Notes: a model not told the origin generated them from the sequence alone. DNA of 64,000 nucleotides from Achromobacter deleyi (GCF_016127315.1 NZ_CP065997.1:6076001-6140000); one strand, 5' to 3'. Counted from the stretch's first letter, positions 1-8,165 are shown. A program made the numbers and translations.

Positions 1-114
1 CAGCGCCTGTCCGCGCCCGCGCAGGGCGCCGGTCTCGAGCAGCAGGATCATGTCCGGCCCGGGCACCACATAGACAATCAACAATGCCCCAAGAAACAAC
101 GCCATATCGGCCAT
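1..114 (-). CDS. LysE/RhtB-family amino-acid exporter, N-terminal fragment
   Basis: Only the first 38 codons lie in the window; the gene runs off the left edge. The translation starts MADMALFLGALLIVYVVPGP, a hydrophobic first membrane segment ending in the VxPGPDM pattern typical of the LysE/RhtB inner-membrane exporters of amino acids. A GGAG sequence lies about 12 bases before the ATG at 114. The gene is divergent from an Lrp/AsnC regulator, the usual arrangement for an exporter controlled by amino-acid level. Substrate cannot be told from this fragment. Confidence 0.75.
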   Translation of the reverse strand, partial: MADMALFLGALLIVYVVPGPDMILLLETGALRGRGQAL

Positions 115-182
115 GATGCGCCACGCTCCGTGCTGCGGGAAATGGCGATCATTCTAGGGAAAAGGCATCGGCATGTGCTTGC

Positions 183-227
183 TATTCCTGCCAACCGGAA
201 TAACATGATTGGCATACTGAACCAATC
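183..227. promoter_or_regulatory. Two dyads between lysE-like and lrp-like genes
   Basis: The intergenic region holds two perfect 6-bp dyads in tandem. TATTCC (183-188) pairs with GGAATA (197-202), and GATTGG (207-212) pairs with CCAATC (222-227). Lrp/AsnC proteins bind dyads and usually control the divergent exporter and themselves, so these are candidate operators. Binding is inference from position and symmetry. Confidence 0.4.
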
Positions 228-249
228 TATATGACGGTATTTTCATTTC

Positions 250-732
250 ATGCCAAAACGCCAACTTGATGCCTATGACCGGCGCATTCTCGAGGCCCTG
301 CAGCAGAATGGCCGCCTCACCAATGTCGAGCTGGCCGAGCAGATCGGCCTGTCGCCGTCGCCCTGCCTGCGGCGGGTGCGGCTGATGGAGGAAGCCGGCG
401 TGATCCAGGGCTACGAGGCCCGGCTGGCGCCGGACGAGGTCGGGCTGGGCCTGACCGTCTTCGTCGGCGTGAAGGTCGAGCGCCACCACGAGCGCGACGC
501 CGACCAGTTCCGCAAGGAGGTCTGCGCCCTGCCCGAAGTGGTGGCGGCCCACCTGGTGTCGGGGGAATCCGACTTCCTGCTGCAGGTGGTGCTGCCGGAC
601 CTGCGCGCCTATGAGCGCTTCCTGCTGACCACGCTGCTCAAGCTGCCCGGGGTGAAGGACATCCGCAGCAACTTCGCGATCCAGACCGTCAAGCCCCAGA
701 GCCCGCTGCCGCTGGATCACCTGGGACATTGA
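250..732 (+). CDS. Lrp/AsnC-family transcriptional regulator
   Basis: The 160-residue protein has the family layout. An N-terminal AsnC helix-turn-helix spans about residues 5-55, with LDAYDRRILEALQQNGRLTN followed by ELAEQIGLSPSPCLRRV. A RAM/AsnC ligand-binding domain follows from about 65 to 150, including the GESDFLLQVVLPDLRAYERF segment. Such proteins are octamers that sense amino acids and control transport or catabolism. It is divergent from the LysE-type exporter at the left edge, which is its most likely target. Its 3' end overlaps the convergent PfpI-like gene by 44 bases. No strong Shine-Dalgarno sequence is visible before the ATG, which lies in an AT-rich leader. Confidence 0.9.
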   Translation: MPKRQLDAYDRRILEALQQNGRLTNVELAEQIGLSPSPCLRRVRLMEEAGVIQGYEARLAPDEVGLGLTVFVGVKVERHHERDADQFRKEVCALPEVVAAHLVSGESDFLLQVVLPDLRAYERFLLTTLLKLPGVKDIRSNFAIQTVKPQSPLPLDHLGH

Positions 733-1393
733 GCGCGGCCTGCCGCACCTTGGCGCTGCGCTGCTCGAAGCGCGCCTGCGACTGCGCCAGGTAGCGCTGC
801 ACGATGTCCGGCTCCGAGGTCTTGGGCGTGCCGCCGGGAAATGGCGGCTGGGGGTCGTATTCGATCTGCAGCTGGATCAGCTTGGCGACGTCGTCGCCGC
901 ACAGCGTGGCCACCACCTTCAGGGCCATGTCGATGCCCGAGGTGACGCCGCCGGCGGTGAAAACGTTGCCATCCACGCACAGCCGCGCATCGGTCGGCAC
1001 CGCGCCGAAATGCGCCAGCAATTCGCGCGCGCGCCAATGGCTGGAGGCGCGCTTGCCGCGCAGCAGGCCGGCCGCGCCCAGCAGCAGCGAACCGGTGCAG
1101 ATGCCGAAGACGTAGCGCGCGCCCAACGCTTGGCGGCGCGTGAAGGCTACCCAGTCCGGGTCGAGGATGGCATCATCCGTGCCCGGCCCGCCCGGCACCA
1201 CCAGCAGATCGCAGGGCGGCGCCGACGCCAGGGTCTGGGTCGGCATGAATCGCAGGCCGCGATCGCTGCGCACCGGCTCCGGCGTTTTTGCGACAAAATC
1301 GACGCTGAACCCGGGCGCGGCGGCGAGCACCTCGTAAGGCCCGGTCATATCGAGCTGGGTCAGCCCTTCGAACAAGAGAATATTGACATGCAC
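689..1393 (-). CDS. DJ-1/PfpI-family protein, isonitrile hydratase-like
   Basis: The 234-residue protein belongs to the DJ-1/PfpI superfamily. It carries LDMTGP with Asp15, the VPGGPG loop (about 66-71), and the nucleophile elbow GICTGS with Cys99. The Asp plus Cys pair resembles isonitrile hydratase (InhA) and ThiJ-like enzymes, but substrate is not proven. The start is the GTG at 1393, with AAGGAG seven bases upstream; the codons further 5' lie in the divergent regulator gene and are not convincing. The first six bases overlap the start of the divergent GlxA-type regulator, a common pairing in which the regulator controls the enzyme. The 3' end overlaps the Lrp gene. Confidence 0.85.
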   Translation of the reverse strand: MHVNILLFEGLTQLDMTGPYEVLAAAPGFSVDFVAKTPEPVRSDRGLRFMPTQTLASAPPCDLLVVPGGPGTDDAILDPDWVAFTRRQALGARYVFGICTGSLLLGAAGLLRGKRASSHWRARELLAHFGAVPTDARLCVDGNVFTAGGVTSGIDMALKVVATLCGDDVAKLIQLQIEYDPQPPFPGGTPKTSEPDIVQRYLAQSQARFEQRSAKVRQAALNVPGDPAAAGSGA

Positions 1394-2362
1394 GACGATG
1401 CTCCTTCGCAGAACGGAACCGCCAGCGTAGATCGAAGCGCCGGCGCGCGTGCGCCAAATACCCCGCCGATCGCGCCAAAACGCGTCGTCTTCCTGCTCTA
1501 CGACGGCTTCCAGCCGCTCGACCTGGCCGGCCCCTGGCAGGCCTTCAGCGGCGCCAACGAGGAAGGCGGCGCGGGCTATCAGCTGAGCACCATCGCGGCC
1601 ACGCCGGTGGTCACGACCTGGGACCAGGGCCTGCGCATGCAGGTCGACGCCACCTTCGCCGAGGACGACGACGCGCCGATCGACATGCTGTTCGTGCCGG
1701 GCGGCCCCGGCATCGACCAGGCCGGCGCCCACGGCGAGACCCTGGCCTGGCTGCGCCGGCGCGGCCCGCAGGCGCGCCGCACCTGCAGCGTCTGCACCGG
1801 CGCCTTCCTGCTGGCCGCCGCCGGCCTGCTCGACGGCCGCCGCGTCACCACCCACTGGCGCTCGGCCGACCGGCTGCGCCAGCTGTATCCGGGCCTGCGG
1901 GTCGAAGACGACCGCATCTTCATCGAGAGCGGCGCCATCTGGACCTCGGCCGGCGTCACCGCCGGCATCGACCTGGCGCTGGCCCTGATCGAACGCGACG
2001 CCGGCGCGCAGGTGTCGCAGGACGTGGCGCGCCGCCTGGTGGTGTTCATGCGCCGCGACGGCGACCAGCGCCAGTACAGCCGGTCGCTGCGGCTGCAGGA
2101 CCGCCTGGCCGCGCCATTCCGCGATCTGGTGGAAAAGATAGAAGCGAGCCTGTCGGCGCGCTGGTCGGTGGACGACATGGCCGATGCCTGCCACATGTCG
2201 CGCCGCACCTTCCAGCGCAAGTTCGCGGCGCATTTCGGCGTGACGCCGAGCGAGGTGCTGCGCCAGCTGCGGCGCGAACGGGACGGCGCGCTGCGCGCCG
2301 CCGGCAGGGCCTCCGGCAAGGTCCTGCGCCATGCGCTCGGAACCGCCGGCCGCCCACTCTGA
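1388..2362 (+). CDS. GlxA-type AraC regulator with DJ-1 domain, C-terminus shortened
   Basis: The 324-residue protein joins an N-terminal DJ-1/PfpI-like sensor domain (about 31-220; VPGGPG at 103-108, SVCTGAF with Cys136) to a C-terminal AraC helix-turn-helix starting near residue 255 (SVDDMADACHMSRRTFQRKF). AraC domains have two helix-turn-helix units. Here the first is clear, but the region after LRQLRRERDGALRAAG is short and lacks the expected second unit with its GF and F-R-F-G-x-P pattern, so the DNA-binding domain looks truncated. The ATG at 1388 is the only good start, giving a six-base overlap with the divergent PfpI gene. That leaves no separate promoter region between them. Confidence 0.8.
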   Translation: MHDDAPSQNGTASVDRSAGARAPNTPPIAPKRVVFLLYDGFQPLDLAGPWQAFSGANEEGGAGYQLSTIAATPVVTTWDQGLRMQVDATFAEDDDAPIDMLFVPGGPGIDQAGAHGETLAWLRRRGPQARRTCSVCTGAFLLAAAGLLDGRRVTTHWRSADRLRQLYPGLRVEDDRIFIESGAIWTSAGVTAGIDLALALIERDAGAQVSQDVARRLVVFMRRDGDQRQYSRSLRLQDRLAAPFRDLVEKIEASLSARWSVDDMADACHMSRRTFQRKFAAHFGVTPSEVLRQLRRERDGALRAAGRASGKVLRHALGTAGRPL

Positions 2363-2389
2363 ACCCTGTCCTTCCCGAGACCGCGCGCC

Positions 2390-2770
2390 ATGATCGTGAC
2401 CACCTCTCCCTGCCCCGAATGCGGCCAGCCCCAGGTCATCACCGAACAGGGCCTGAGCCTGATCGCGCGTTGCAGCGGCTGCGGCTGGATGGTGGCGACC
2501 ACCAATCCGAACCACCCGATCATCGACCGCACGCCCTACACGCTGCGGGCGCGGCCCGGCGACCTGGCCACGGCCAGCGCCATCGCCCGCCTGGCGGTGG
2601 CGCTGGGCATTGGCGTCAAGCGGGCCCGCGAACTGATCGTCCAGGACCTGCCGGTCGCCGAGGACGTGCTGGCGCTCGAGGTGATCCGGCTGCACGGCGT
2701 GCTGACCGGCGCGGGACTGCAAGTGGAGATCACGCCGCCCTTCCGCTGGCCGCTGGCGCACCGCGACTGA
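2390..2770 (+). CDS. Small zinc-ribbon protein of unknown function
   Basis: The 126-residue protein starts with a zinc ribbon: CPEC at residues 8-11 and CSGC at about 28-31. The C-terminal half (residues 60-115) reads RLAVALGIGVKRARELIVQD and then a second helix and LQVEITPPF. That pattern recalls the ribosomal L7/L12 C-terminal/ClpS-like fold, in which a helix carrying KxARELV precedes a buried strand. I do not recognise a named function. It lies 27 bases after the GlxA-type regulator and may share its transcript. Good codon use and the intact Cys pairs support a real gene. Confidence 0.65.
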   Translation: MIVTTSPCPECGQPQVITEQGLSLIARCSGCGWMVATTNPNHPIIDRTPYTLRARPGDLATASAIARLAVALGIGVKRARELIVQDLPVAEDVLALEVIRLHGVLTGAGLQVEITPPFRWPLAHRD

Positions 2771-2818
2771 CGCGGCGCCGCCCCACGCCCCAGGCGCGGC
2801 GCCCGGCCGCGTAAACGC

Positions 2819-3541
2819 CTATCCCGCCAGCCCCACCGACATGCCGCCGCAGACATACAGCACCTGCCCGGTCATGAAGCCGGCGCGCCGGTCCAGAAAC
2901 GACGACACCGCGTGCGCCACGTCCTCGGGCCGGCCGATGCGGCCAACCGGGATGGCGGCCTCCAGCGCCACGGTCCCGGGATCGCCCGGCGGGTTGGATT
3001 GGTCGAACAGCTCGGTGGCGATCGGCCCGGGCGCCACGGTGTTGACCGTGATGCCGGCCTTGCCCAGCTCCAGCGCCCAGGTGCGCGTCATGCCCGCCAG
3101 ACCGGACTTGGTGGCGCCGTAGACCGTGCGGCCCGGCTTGCCCAGGCCGGCGCGGCTGCCGATGTTGACGACCCGGCCGTAGCCAGCCTGGCGCATGCCG
3201 GGCAGCAGCGCCTGCATCAACAGCAGCGGCGCGGTCAGGTTCACCGCCACCATGCGCGCCAGCTCATCCTGGGTGACGGCCTCGATGTCGGCGACCTGGA
3301 TCATGCCGGCGTTGTTGACCAGGTGCAACACCGGCTGCGCCGCCGCCAATGCGGTGGCCGCCGCGGCCGTGGCGGCGGCGTCGCCCAGGTCCACCGACTG
3401 GAAGCGCTCGCCGGGCAACGCCGATTCCGGCGGCCGGCGGCTGAAGTTGACGACCTCGAAGCCGTCCTGCAACAGCCGCGCGACGATGGCGCGGCCGATG
3501 CCCCGGCTGCCGCCGGTGACCAATGCGATGGGGGTTGTCAT
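2819..3541 (-). CDS. Short-chain dehydrogenase/reductase
   Basis: A 240-residue classical SDR. The NAD(P) site TGGSRGIG spans residues 9-16, NNAG follows the fourth strand, and the YGATK active site and a Ser in the NIGSRAG strand complete the catalytic set. The C-terminal part contains TVAPGPIATEL, usual for the family. The ATG at 3541 overlaps the TGA of the upstream Bug gene (ATGA at 3538-3541), so it is translationally coupled and in the same operon. It probably oxidises a hydroxy acid or ketone handled by the neighbouring cyclase/ligase cluster; the substrate is unknown. Confidence 0.88.
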   Translation of the reverse strand: MTTPIALVTGGSRGIGRAIVARLLQDGFEVVNFSRRPPESALPGERFQSVDLGDAAATAAAATALAAAQPVLHLVNNAGMIQVADIEAVTQDELARMVAVNLTAPLLLMQALLPGMRQAGYGRVVNIGSRAGLGKPGRTVYGATKSGLAGMTRTWALELGKAGITVNTVAPGPIATELFDQSNPPGDPGTVALEAAIPVGRIGRPEDVAHAVSSFLDRRAGFMTGQVLYVCGGMSVGLAG

Positions 3542-4533
3542 TGCGCGGTGATTCCTTTGTCCTTGATGAGGCCGCCCCACTTGGCGCGCTCCTGGCGTTC
3601 GAAGGCGGCCAGGTCCGCGCCGAACAGCGTGCCGGGCCGGGCGCCCATGGTGGCGAAATTGGTGGCGATGGCGGGCGTGGCCAGGCCGCTGCGCGCCGCC
3701 TCGATCAGTTGCCGCACCACCGGTTCGGGCGTGCCGCGCGGCGCATACAGCGCGAACCACGCCGTCACGTCGAAGCCCGGCAGGCCGGACTCGGCCACGG
3801 TCGGCAGGTCCGGCAGCGACGGGTCGCGCGCGGCGGACGTGACCGCCACGCCCCGCACCAGGTTGCCGTCCTTGATCTGCGCCAGCGCGCCGGGCAGGTT
3901 GTCGAACAACAGATCGACCTGGCCGCCGGCCACCGCCGGCAGAGACGCCGAGGTGCCCTTGAACGGCACGTGCAGCATGGTCACGCCGGCCATGGCCTCG
4001 AAGTAGGCGCCGGTCAGGTGCACCGACGACCCCACGCCGGGCGAGGCGTAGGTCAGCTTCTTGTCCCGCGACTGGCGCGCCGCCTGGATCACGTCGGCCA
4101 CGGTCTTGTAGGGCGACTTGGCGCTGACGGCGATGACGTTGGGCGTGGTCGACACCAGCGCAATCGGCACCAGGTCGCGCTCGGGGTCGAACGTCATGTT
4201 GCTGTAGAGGAACTGGTTGATGGTCTGGGTGCCGATGGTGCCCAGGCCGAGCGTGTAGCCGTCGGCCTTGGCCCGCGCCACGTAGGCCATGCCGATGTTG
4301 CCGCCGGCGCCCGGCTTGTTCTCGACCAGCACGGTCTGCTTGAGCGCCGGCTGCAGCGCGTTGGCGATGGCGCGGCCGAAGATGTCGGCGCCGCCGCCCG
4401 GCGGATACGGCACGACCACGGTGACGGGATGCTCCGGGTAACCGGCCGCCTGGACCGCGGACGTGGCCAGCGCGGCCAGGGCGGCCGCGGCCAATACGCG
4501 CCGCCCGGCGCGCCTGAGCAGGGAATGCGTCAT
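3538..4533 (-). CDS. Bug-type tripartite tricarboxylate transporter substrate-binding protein
   Basis: The 331-residue protein has a signal peptide (about residues 1-25, cut near AVQAAG). The Bug/TctC periplasmic binding fold follows: YPEHPVTVVVPYPPGGGAD, ENKPGAGGNIG and the ADGYTL segment are family hallmarks. It binds a carboxylate in the periplasm and delivers it to a TctAB permease, which is not encoded nearby. The start at 4533 follows GAGGAG with good spacing. It leads an operon with the SDR and faces the cyclase-ligase-GntR operon across a palindromic operator, so the ligand is probably the substrate of that pathway. Confidence 0.92.
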   Translation of the reverse strand: MTHSLLRRAGRRVLAAAALAALATSAVQAAGYPEHPVTVVVPYPPGGGADIFGRAIANALQPALKQTVLVENKPGAGGNIGMAYVARAKADGYTLGLGTIGTQTINQFLYSNMTFDPERDLVPIALVSTTPNVIAVSAKSPYKTVADVIQAARQSRDKKLTYASPGVGSSVHLTGAYFEAMAGVTMLHVPFKGTSASLPAVAGGQVDLLFDNLPGALAQIKDGNLVRGVAVTSAARDPSLPDLPTVAESGLPGFDVTAWFALYAPRGTPEPVVRQLIEAARSGLATPAIATNFATMGARPGTLFGADLAAFERQERAKWGGLIKDKGITAQ

Positions 4534-4593
4534 GGATCTGTCTCCTCGTGAATCCGCTGGTTGCGGATTTCTTTTGTTCCCGTAGGTATTTCC

Positions 4594-4617
4594 TATAGTA
4601 CGTAAATACGTACTATA
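4594..4617. promoter_or_regulatory. Perfect palindromic operator, probable GntR site
   Basis: Left arm TATAGTACGT (4594-4603), spacer AAAT (4604-4607), right arm ACGTACTATA (4608-4617): a perfect 10-bp inverted repeat. It sits 60 bases before the Bug start on one side and 37 bases before the cyclase start on the other. A GntR/HutC regulator is the last gene of the rightward operon, and such proteins bind short AT-centred palindromes, so it is the natural ligand of this site. Confidence 0.75.
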
Positions 4618-4654
4618 TTCACAAGAACTCGAAAAACACACCGGAGACAAGCCC

Positions 4655-5689
4655 ATGAAACGCTGGACGCGCCGCCCCGAGGGATCCACCTGGGGCGATT
4701 TCGGAGCGGATGACGAACTCGGCCGCCTGAACCTGCTGACCGAGGAAAAAGTGCTGCAGGCGGTGCGCGAAGTGCGCACGGGCAAGGTGTTCTGCCTGTC
4801 GCTGCCGCTGGACCTGCCCGGCGGCAACGTGCTCAATCCGCGCCGCCATCCGCCGCAGCTCAAGCCCACCTTCCGCGACGGCGCGCCCTACCTGAACTTC
4901 ACCATGGCGCGCGTGCAGCCCGGCGCCGTGGACGTGCTGTCGGACGACCAGGTGACGCTCAGCATGCAGTACTCCACCCAATGGGACGGCCTGTGCCACG
5001 TCGGCGCCCAGTTCGACATCCAGGGCGACGGCCAGGCCCGCCGCGTCTACTACAACGGCTATGCCGCGGGGGTGGACGTGTTCGGCGGCGACGACGCCGG
5101 CCCTGATGCCTGCTGCCCGCCGGGCGGCTCGTATGCGCGCAAGCTCAGTATCAGCCGCTACGCCGAAAAAGGCATGCAGGGCCGCGGCGTGCTGGTGGAC
5201 CTGGCGCGCGCCTTCGGCCCCGGCCGCACCCTGGTCGGCCACACCCAGCTGCAGGCGGCGATGCGCGAGCAGCACGTGGTGGTCGAGCCGGGCGACATGC
5301 TGGTGCTGCGCACCGGCTTTGCCGAAGCGCTGGTGGAGATGAACGGCCAGCCCGATCCGCACCGGCTGGAACAGACCGGCGCGGTGCTGGACGGCGCCGA
5401 TCCGGCGCTGCTGGACTGGATCACCGCCAGCGGCATCGCGGCCATCTGCGCCGACAACTACGCGGTCGAGGCCTATCCGGCGCGCACCGCCGGCCCGGGC
5501 CATTCGATCCTGCCGCTGCACCATCATTGCCTGTTCAAGCTGGGCGTGCCGCTGGCCGAGCTGTGGTACCTGAAGGCGCTGGCCGACTGGCTGCATGGCC
5601 AGGGCCGCAACCGCTTCCTGCTGACCGCCCCGCCGCTGCGCATGCCGGGCGCCGTGGGCTCCCCCGTGACCCCGATCGCCACGGTGTAG
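4655..5689 (+). CDS. Cyclase-family (kynurenine formamidase-like) metal hydrolase
   Basis: A 344-residue member of the cyclase family (PF04199-like fold), which includes kynurenine formamidase and isatin hydrolase. The metal-binding region is seen around QWDGLCHVGAQFD (residues about 109-121), and DNYAVEAYP with a later HHHC segment is typical of the long members. These enzymes hydrolyse cyclic or amide substrates with a divalent metal. The start follows GGAGACAAGCCC. It opens an operon with an acyl-CoA ligase three bases downstream and a GntR regulator, suggesting ring or amide opening followed by CoA activation. Exact substrate unknown. Confidence 0.82.
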   Translation: MKRWTRRPEGSTWGDFGADDELGRLNLLTEEKVLQAVREVRTGKVFCLSLPLDLPGGNVLNPRRHPPQLKPTFRDGAPYLNFTMARVQPGAVDVLSDDQVTLSMQYSTQWDGLCHVGAQFDIQGDGQARRVYYNGYAAGVDVFGGDDAGPDACCPPGGSYARKLSISRYAEKGMQGRGVLVDLARAFGPGRTLVGHTQLQAAMREQHVVVEPGDMLVLRTGFAEALVEMNGQPDPHRLEQTGAVLDGADPALLDWITASGIAAICADNYAVEAYPARTAGPGHSILPLHHHCLFKLGVPLAELWYLKALADWLHGQGRNRFLLTAPPLRMPGAVGSPVTPIATV

Positions 5690-5692
5690 GCC

Positions 5693-7360
5693 ATGACGCA
5701 CCCCGCCCCGACCTTCGCCCGGCACCTGGACGCGCTGGCCGCGCGCCATCCCGAGCGGCCCGCGCTGATCGACCGCGACCAGGCCATCAGCCACGCCGAC
5801 CTGCGCGCCCGCAGCCGCGCCCTGGCCGCCGGCCTGGCGCGCGTCGGCGTGCGGCCCGGCCAGCGCGTGGCCGTGTGGCTGCCCAACTGCGCCGCCTGGG
5901 TCGAGACCTTCCTGGCCTGCGCCCACCTGGGCGCGCTGGCGCTGGCGGTCAACACGCGCTTTCGCGCCCTGGAACTGGCCGACATCCTGGGCCGCGGCCG
6001 CGCCGACTGGCTGGTGTTCTGGCCCGGCTTCAAGGGCATCGACTTCGCCGGCATCCTGGACGGCGTCGCGCCCGAATCGCTGGCGCGGCTGCAAGGCAGC
6101 GTCGCCGTGTCCGAGACGGACGCGCAGACGAACGCACAGACGGACGCACAAGCAGACGCACAGACAGACGTACAAACAGACGCCCCCATCGCCGCCTCGC
6201 TGCGCGGCAAGCCGGTGCACCGCTACGCCGACCTGCGCGCCTGCGCCGACGCGCCGCCGCCGCCCCAGCCCGACGCGGGCGTGCTGTGCTTCACCACCTC
6301 CGGCACCACCTCGCAGCCCAAGTTCGTGCTGCACGACCAGCGCACCCTGCTGCGCCACGGCGCGGCGGTGGCGCGCGCCTTCGGCTATGACGACCACAGC
6401 CGCGTGCTGGCCAGCGCGCCGTTCTGCGGCGCCTTCGGCTTTGCCACGCTGGCGGGCGGCCTGGCGCACGGCGCGCCGGTGGTGTGCGCGCCGGTGTTCG
6501 ACGCGGCCGAATCGGCCGCCGCGATCCAGCGCCATCGGGTCACCCACACCTACGCCAACAACGAAGCGCTGGTCGCCATGATGCGCGCCGGCGCGCCGGG
6601 CGCGTTCGCGTCGGCGCGGCTGTTCGGCTTCGCCAGCTTCACGCCGGCGCTGGATCACATGCTGGACCTGGCGCGCGAAGCGGGCGTGCCGCTGACCGGG
6701 CTGTATGGATCGAGCGAACTGATCGCGCTGGTGGCCGGCCAGCCGCGCGACCCCGCCGAGGGCGACGTGGCCGCGCGCCACCAGCCCGGCGGCACCCTGA
6801 TCTATCCCGAGGCGCGGGTGCGAGCGCGCGATCCGGCCAGCGGCGCGGTGCTGCCGCACGGCGAATCGGGCGAGCTGGAAATCCTGTCGCCCAGCCTGAT
6901 GCGCGGCTACCTCGACAACCCCGAGGCCACCGGCCGCGCCTGCACCGAGGACGGCTACTTCCGGACCGGCGACCTCGGCTACACGCTGAACCCGCGCCAG
7001 TTCGTGTTCCAGACCCGCATGGGCGACTCGCTGCGCCTGTCCGGCTTCCTGGTGAACCCGGTCGAGATCGAGCAGATGGTGGAATCGCTGCCCGGCGTGC
7101 GCGCCTGCCAGGTGGTCGGCGCCACCCGCGACGGCAAGACCGTGCCCTACGCCTTCGTGCTGCTGCGGGACGGCGCCGGCGCCGATGCCGCCGGCTGGAC
7201 GGCGGCCTGCAAACAGGCCATGGCCGGTTTCAAGGTCCCCGCCGGATTCACCGTGCTGGAGGCATTCCCGTCGGTGGAAAGCGCCAATTCGGTCAAAATC
7301 CAGAAACACCGGCTGCGCGAGATGGCCGACGCCCAGCTCGCCGCCCCCGCCACTTCCTGA
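5693..7360 (+). CDS. AMP-binding acyl-CoA synthetase with internal TDAQ repeat
   Basis: A 555-residue ANL-superfamily ligase that activates a carboxylate via an acyl-AMP and transfers it to CoA. Core motifs: the P-loop FTTSGTTSQPKFVLHD (about 202-217), GLYGSSEL, YFRTGDLGY, and the C-terminal catalytic lysine region NSVKIQKHRLR. It starts three bases after the cyclase stop. Unusual: residues about 142-165 are a four-residue repeat (TDAQ/TNAQ/ADAQ/TDVQ) inserted ahead of the P-loop, encoded by an imperfect 12-bp tandem repeat. The insert lies in a surface-loop position and probably does not disturb catalysis. The context suggests it activates the product of the neighbouring cyclase. Confidence 0.88.
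   Translation: MTHPAPTFARHLDALAARHPERPALIDRDQAISHADLRARSRALAAGLARVGVRPGQRVAVWLPNCAAWVETFLACAHLGALALAVNTRFRALELADILGRGRADWLVFWPGFKGIDFAGILDGVAPESLARLQGSVAVSETDAQTNAQTDAQADAQTDVQTDAPIAASLRGKPVHRYADLRACADAPPPPQPDAGVLCFTTSGTTSQPKFVLHDQRTLLRHGAAVARAFGYDDHSRVLASAPFCGAFGFATLAGGLAHGAPVVCAPVFDAAESAAAIQRHRVTHTYANNEALVAMMRAGAPGAFASARLFGFASFTPALDHMLDLAREAGVPLTGLYGSSELIALVAGQPRDPAEGDVAARHQPGGTLIYPEARVRARDPASGAVLPHGESGELEILSPSLMRGYLDNPEATGRACTEDGYFRTGDLGYTLNPRQFVFQTRMGDSLRLSGFLVNPVEIEQMVESLPGVRACQVVGATRDGKTVPYAFVLLRDGAGADAAGWTAACKQAMAGFKVPAGFTVLEAFPSVESANSVKIQKHRLREMADAQLAAPATS
6116..6187 (+). repeat. 12-bp imperfect tandem repeat inside the ligase gene
   Basis: Six copies of a 12-base unit close to ACGGACGCACAG, in frame, encode TDAQ TNAQ TDAQ ADAQ TDVQ TDAP. 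Because the unit is a multiple of three, copy-number change would alter loop length without breaking the frame. Confidence 0.85.
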
Positions 7361-7371
7361 CCGATCCGACC

Positions 7372-8115
7372 ATGCCCGCGCGCCCGCTTTTCTCGCACAG
7401 CCCCCAACCGCTCTACCTGCAGGCGGCCGCGCTGTTCCGCAGCCACATCCAGAACCGCACCTGGCGGCCGGGCCAGCAAATCCCGCCGCTGGAGGCGCTG
7501 ATGGAGACCTACGGCATCTCGCGCGCCACCATCCGCCAGGCCCTCGGCCAGCTGGAACAGGACGGCCTGATCCGGCGCTCGCGCGGGTCCGGCACCTTCG
7601 TCAACGCCGATCTGCCCGAAACGCCGACGCTGCTGATTCCCAAGACCTGGGCCGAAACCGTCGAGCTGAGCAACCAGCTCGGCACCGTGTCGCTGGTGGA
7701 GTCGAGCGCCGATTCGCCGCTGCCCGACACGCTCGGCATGCCGTGCGCGGCGGACCGCGGCGGCCGTTTCCAGTACCTGCGGCGCGTGCACACCACCGAG
7801 GCCGGGCCGTTCTGCTACAGCGAGGTGTTCCTGGAAAGCAGCCTGTTCCGCAAGCACCGCGCCCGCATCCAGAAAAGCACGGTGGCGCCGGTGCTGGACC
7901 AGTTCTACGGCGCCCGCATCAGCGAGGCGCGCCAGGTGCTCAATGTGATCGAGGCCGGCCAGGAATCGGCCGAATCGCTGCGCATCCCGGTGTCCTCGCC
8001 CGTGGCCGAGCTGCGCCGCTACGCCTGCATCGACGGCCGCGTGGTGTATTTCGCGCGGCTGGAATTCCCGTTCCGCAAGGTGCGCATGGAGTTCGACCTG
8101 CTGACCCAGCGCTAG
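7372..8115 (+). CDS. GntR-family regulator, HutC/UTRA subfamily
   Basis: A 247-residue protein. The N-terminal winged helix (about 10-75) contains YGISRATIRQALGQLEQDGL and the wing RRSRGSGTFV, a textbook GntR DNA-binding domain. The C-terminal 150 residues match the UTRA ligand-binding fold (SEVFLESSLF, then the late VVYFARLEFPFRKVRMEF strands). It lies 11 bases after the ligase stop and closes the operon. It is expected to repress both divergent transcripts through the 24-bp palindrome at 4594-4617, with the pathway substrate or its CoA ester as inducer. Confidence 0.9.
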   Translation: MPARPLFSHSPQPLYLQAAALFRSHIQNRTWRPGQQIPPLEALMETYGISRATIRQALGQLEQDGLIRRSRGSGTFVNADLPETPTLLIPKTWAETVELSNQLGTVSLVESSADSPLPDTLGMPCAADRGGRFQYLRRVHTTEAGPFCYSEVFLESSLFRKHRARIQKSTVAPVLDQFYGARISEARQVLNVIEAGQESAESLRIPVSSPVAELRRYACIDGRVVYFARLEFPFRKVRMEFDLLTQR

Positions 8116-8140
8116 CACCCACCAACCTGCCAAGGAAACC

Positions 8141-8165
8141 CCGCCGGCCGAGGCGCGGCCGGCGG
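8141..8165 (+). terminator. Strong GC hairpin after the gntR gene
   Basis: CCGCCGGCCG (8141-8150) pairs perfectly with CGGCCGGCGG (8156-8165) around a five-base loop, 25 bases after the gntR stop. No T-run follows, so it would be a weak intrinsic terminator or an mRNA 3'-end stabiliser. Confidence 0.45.
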
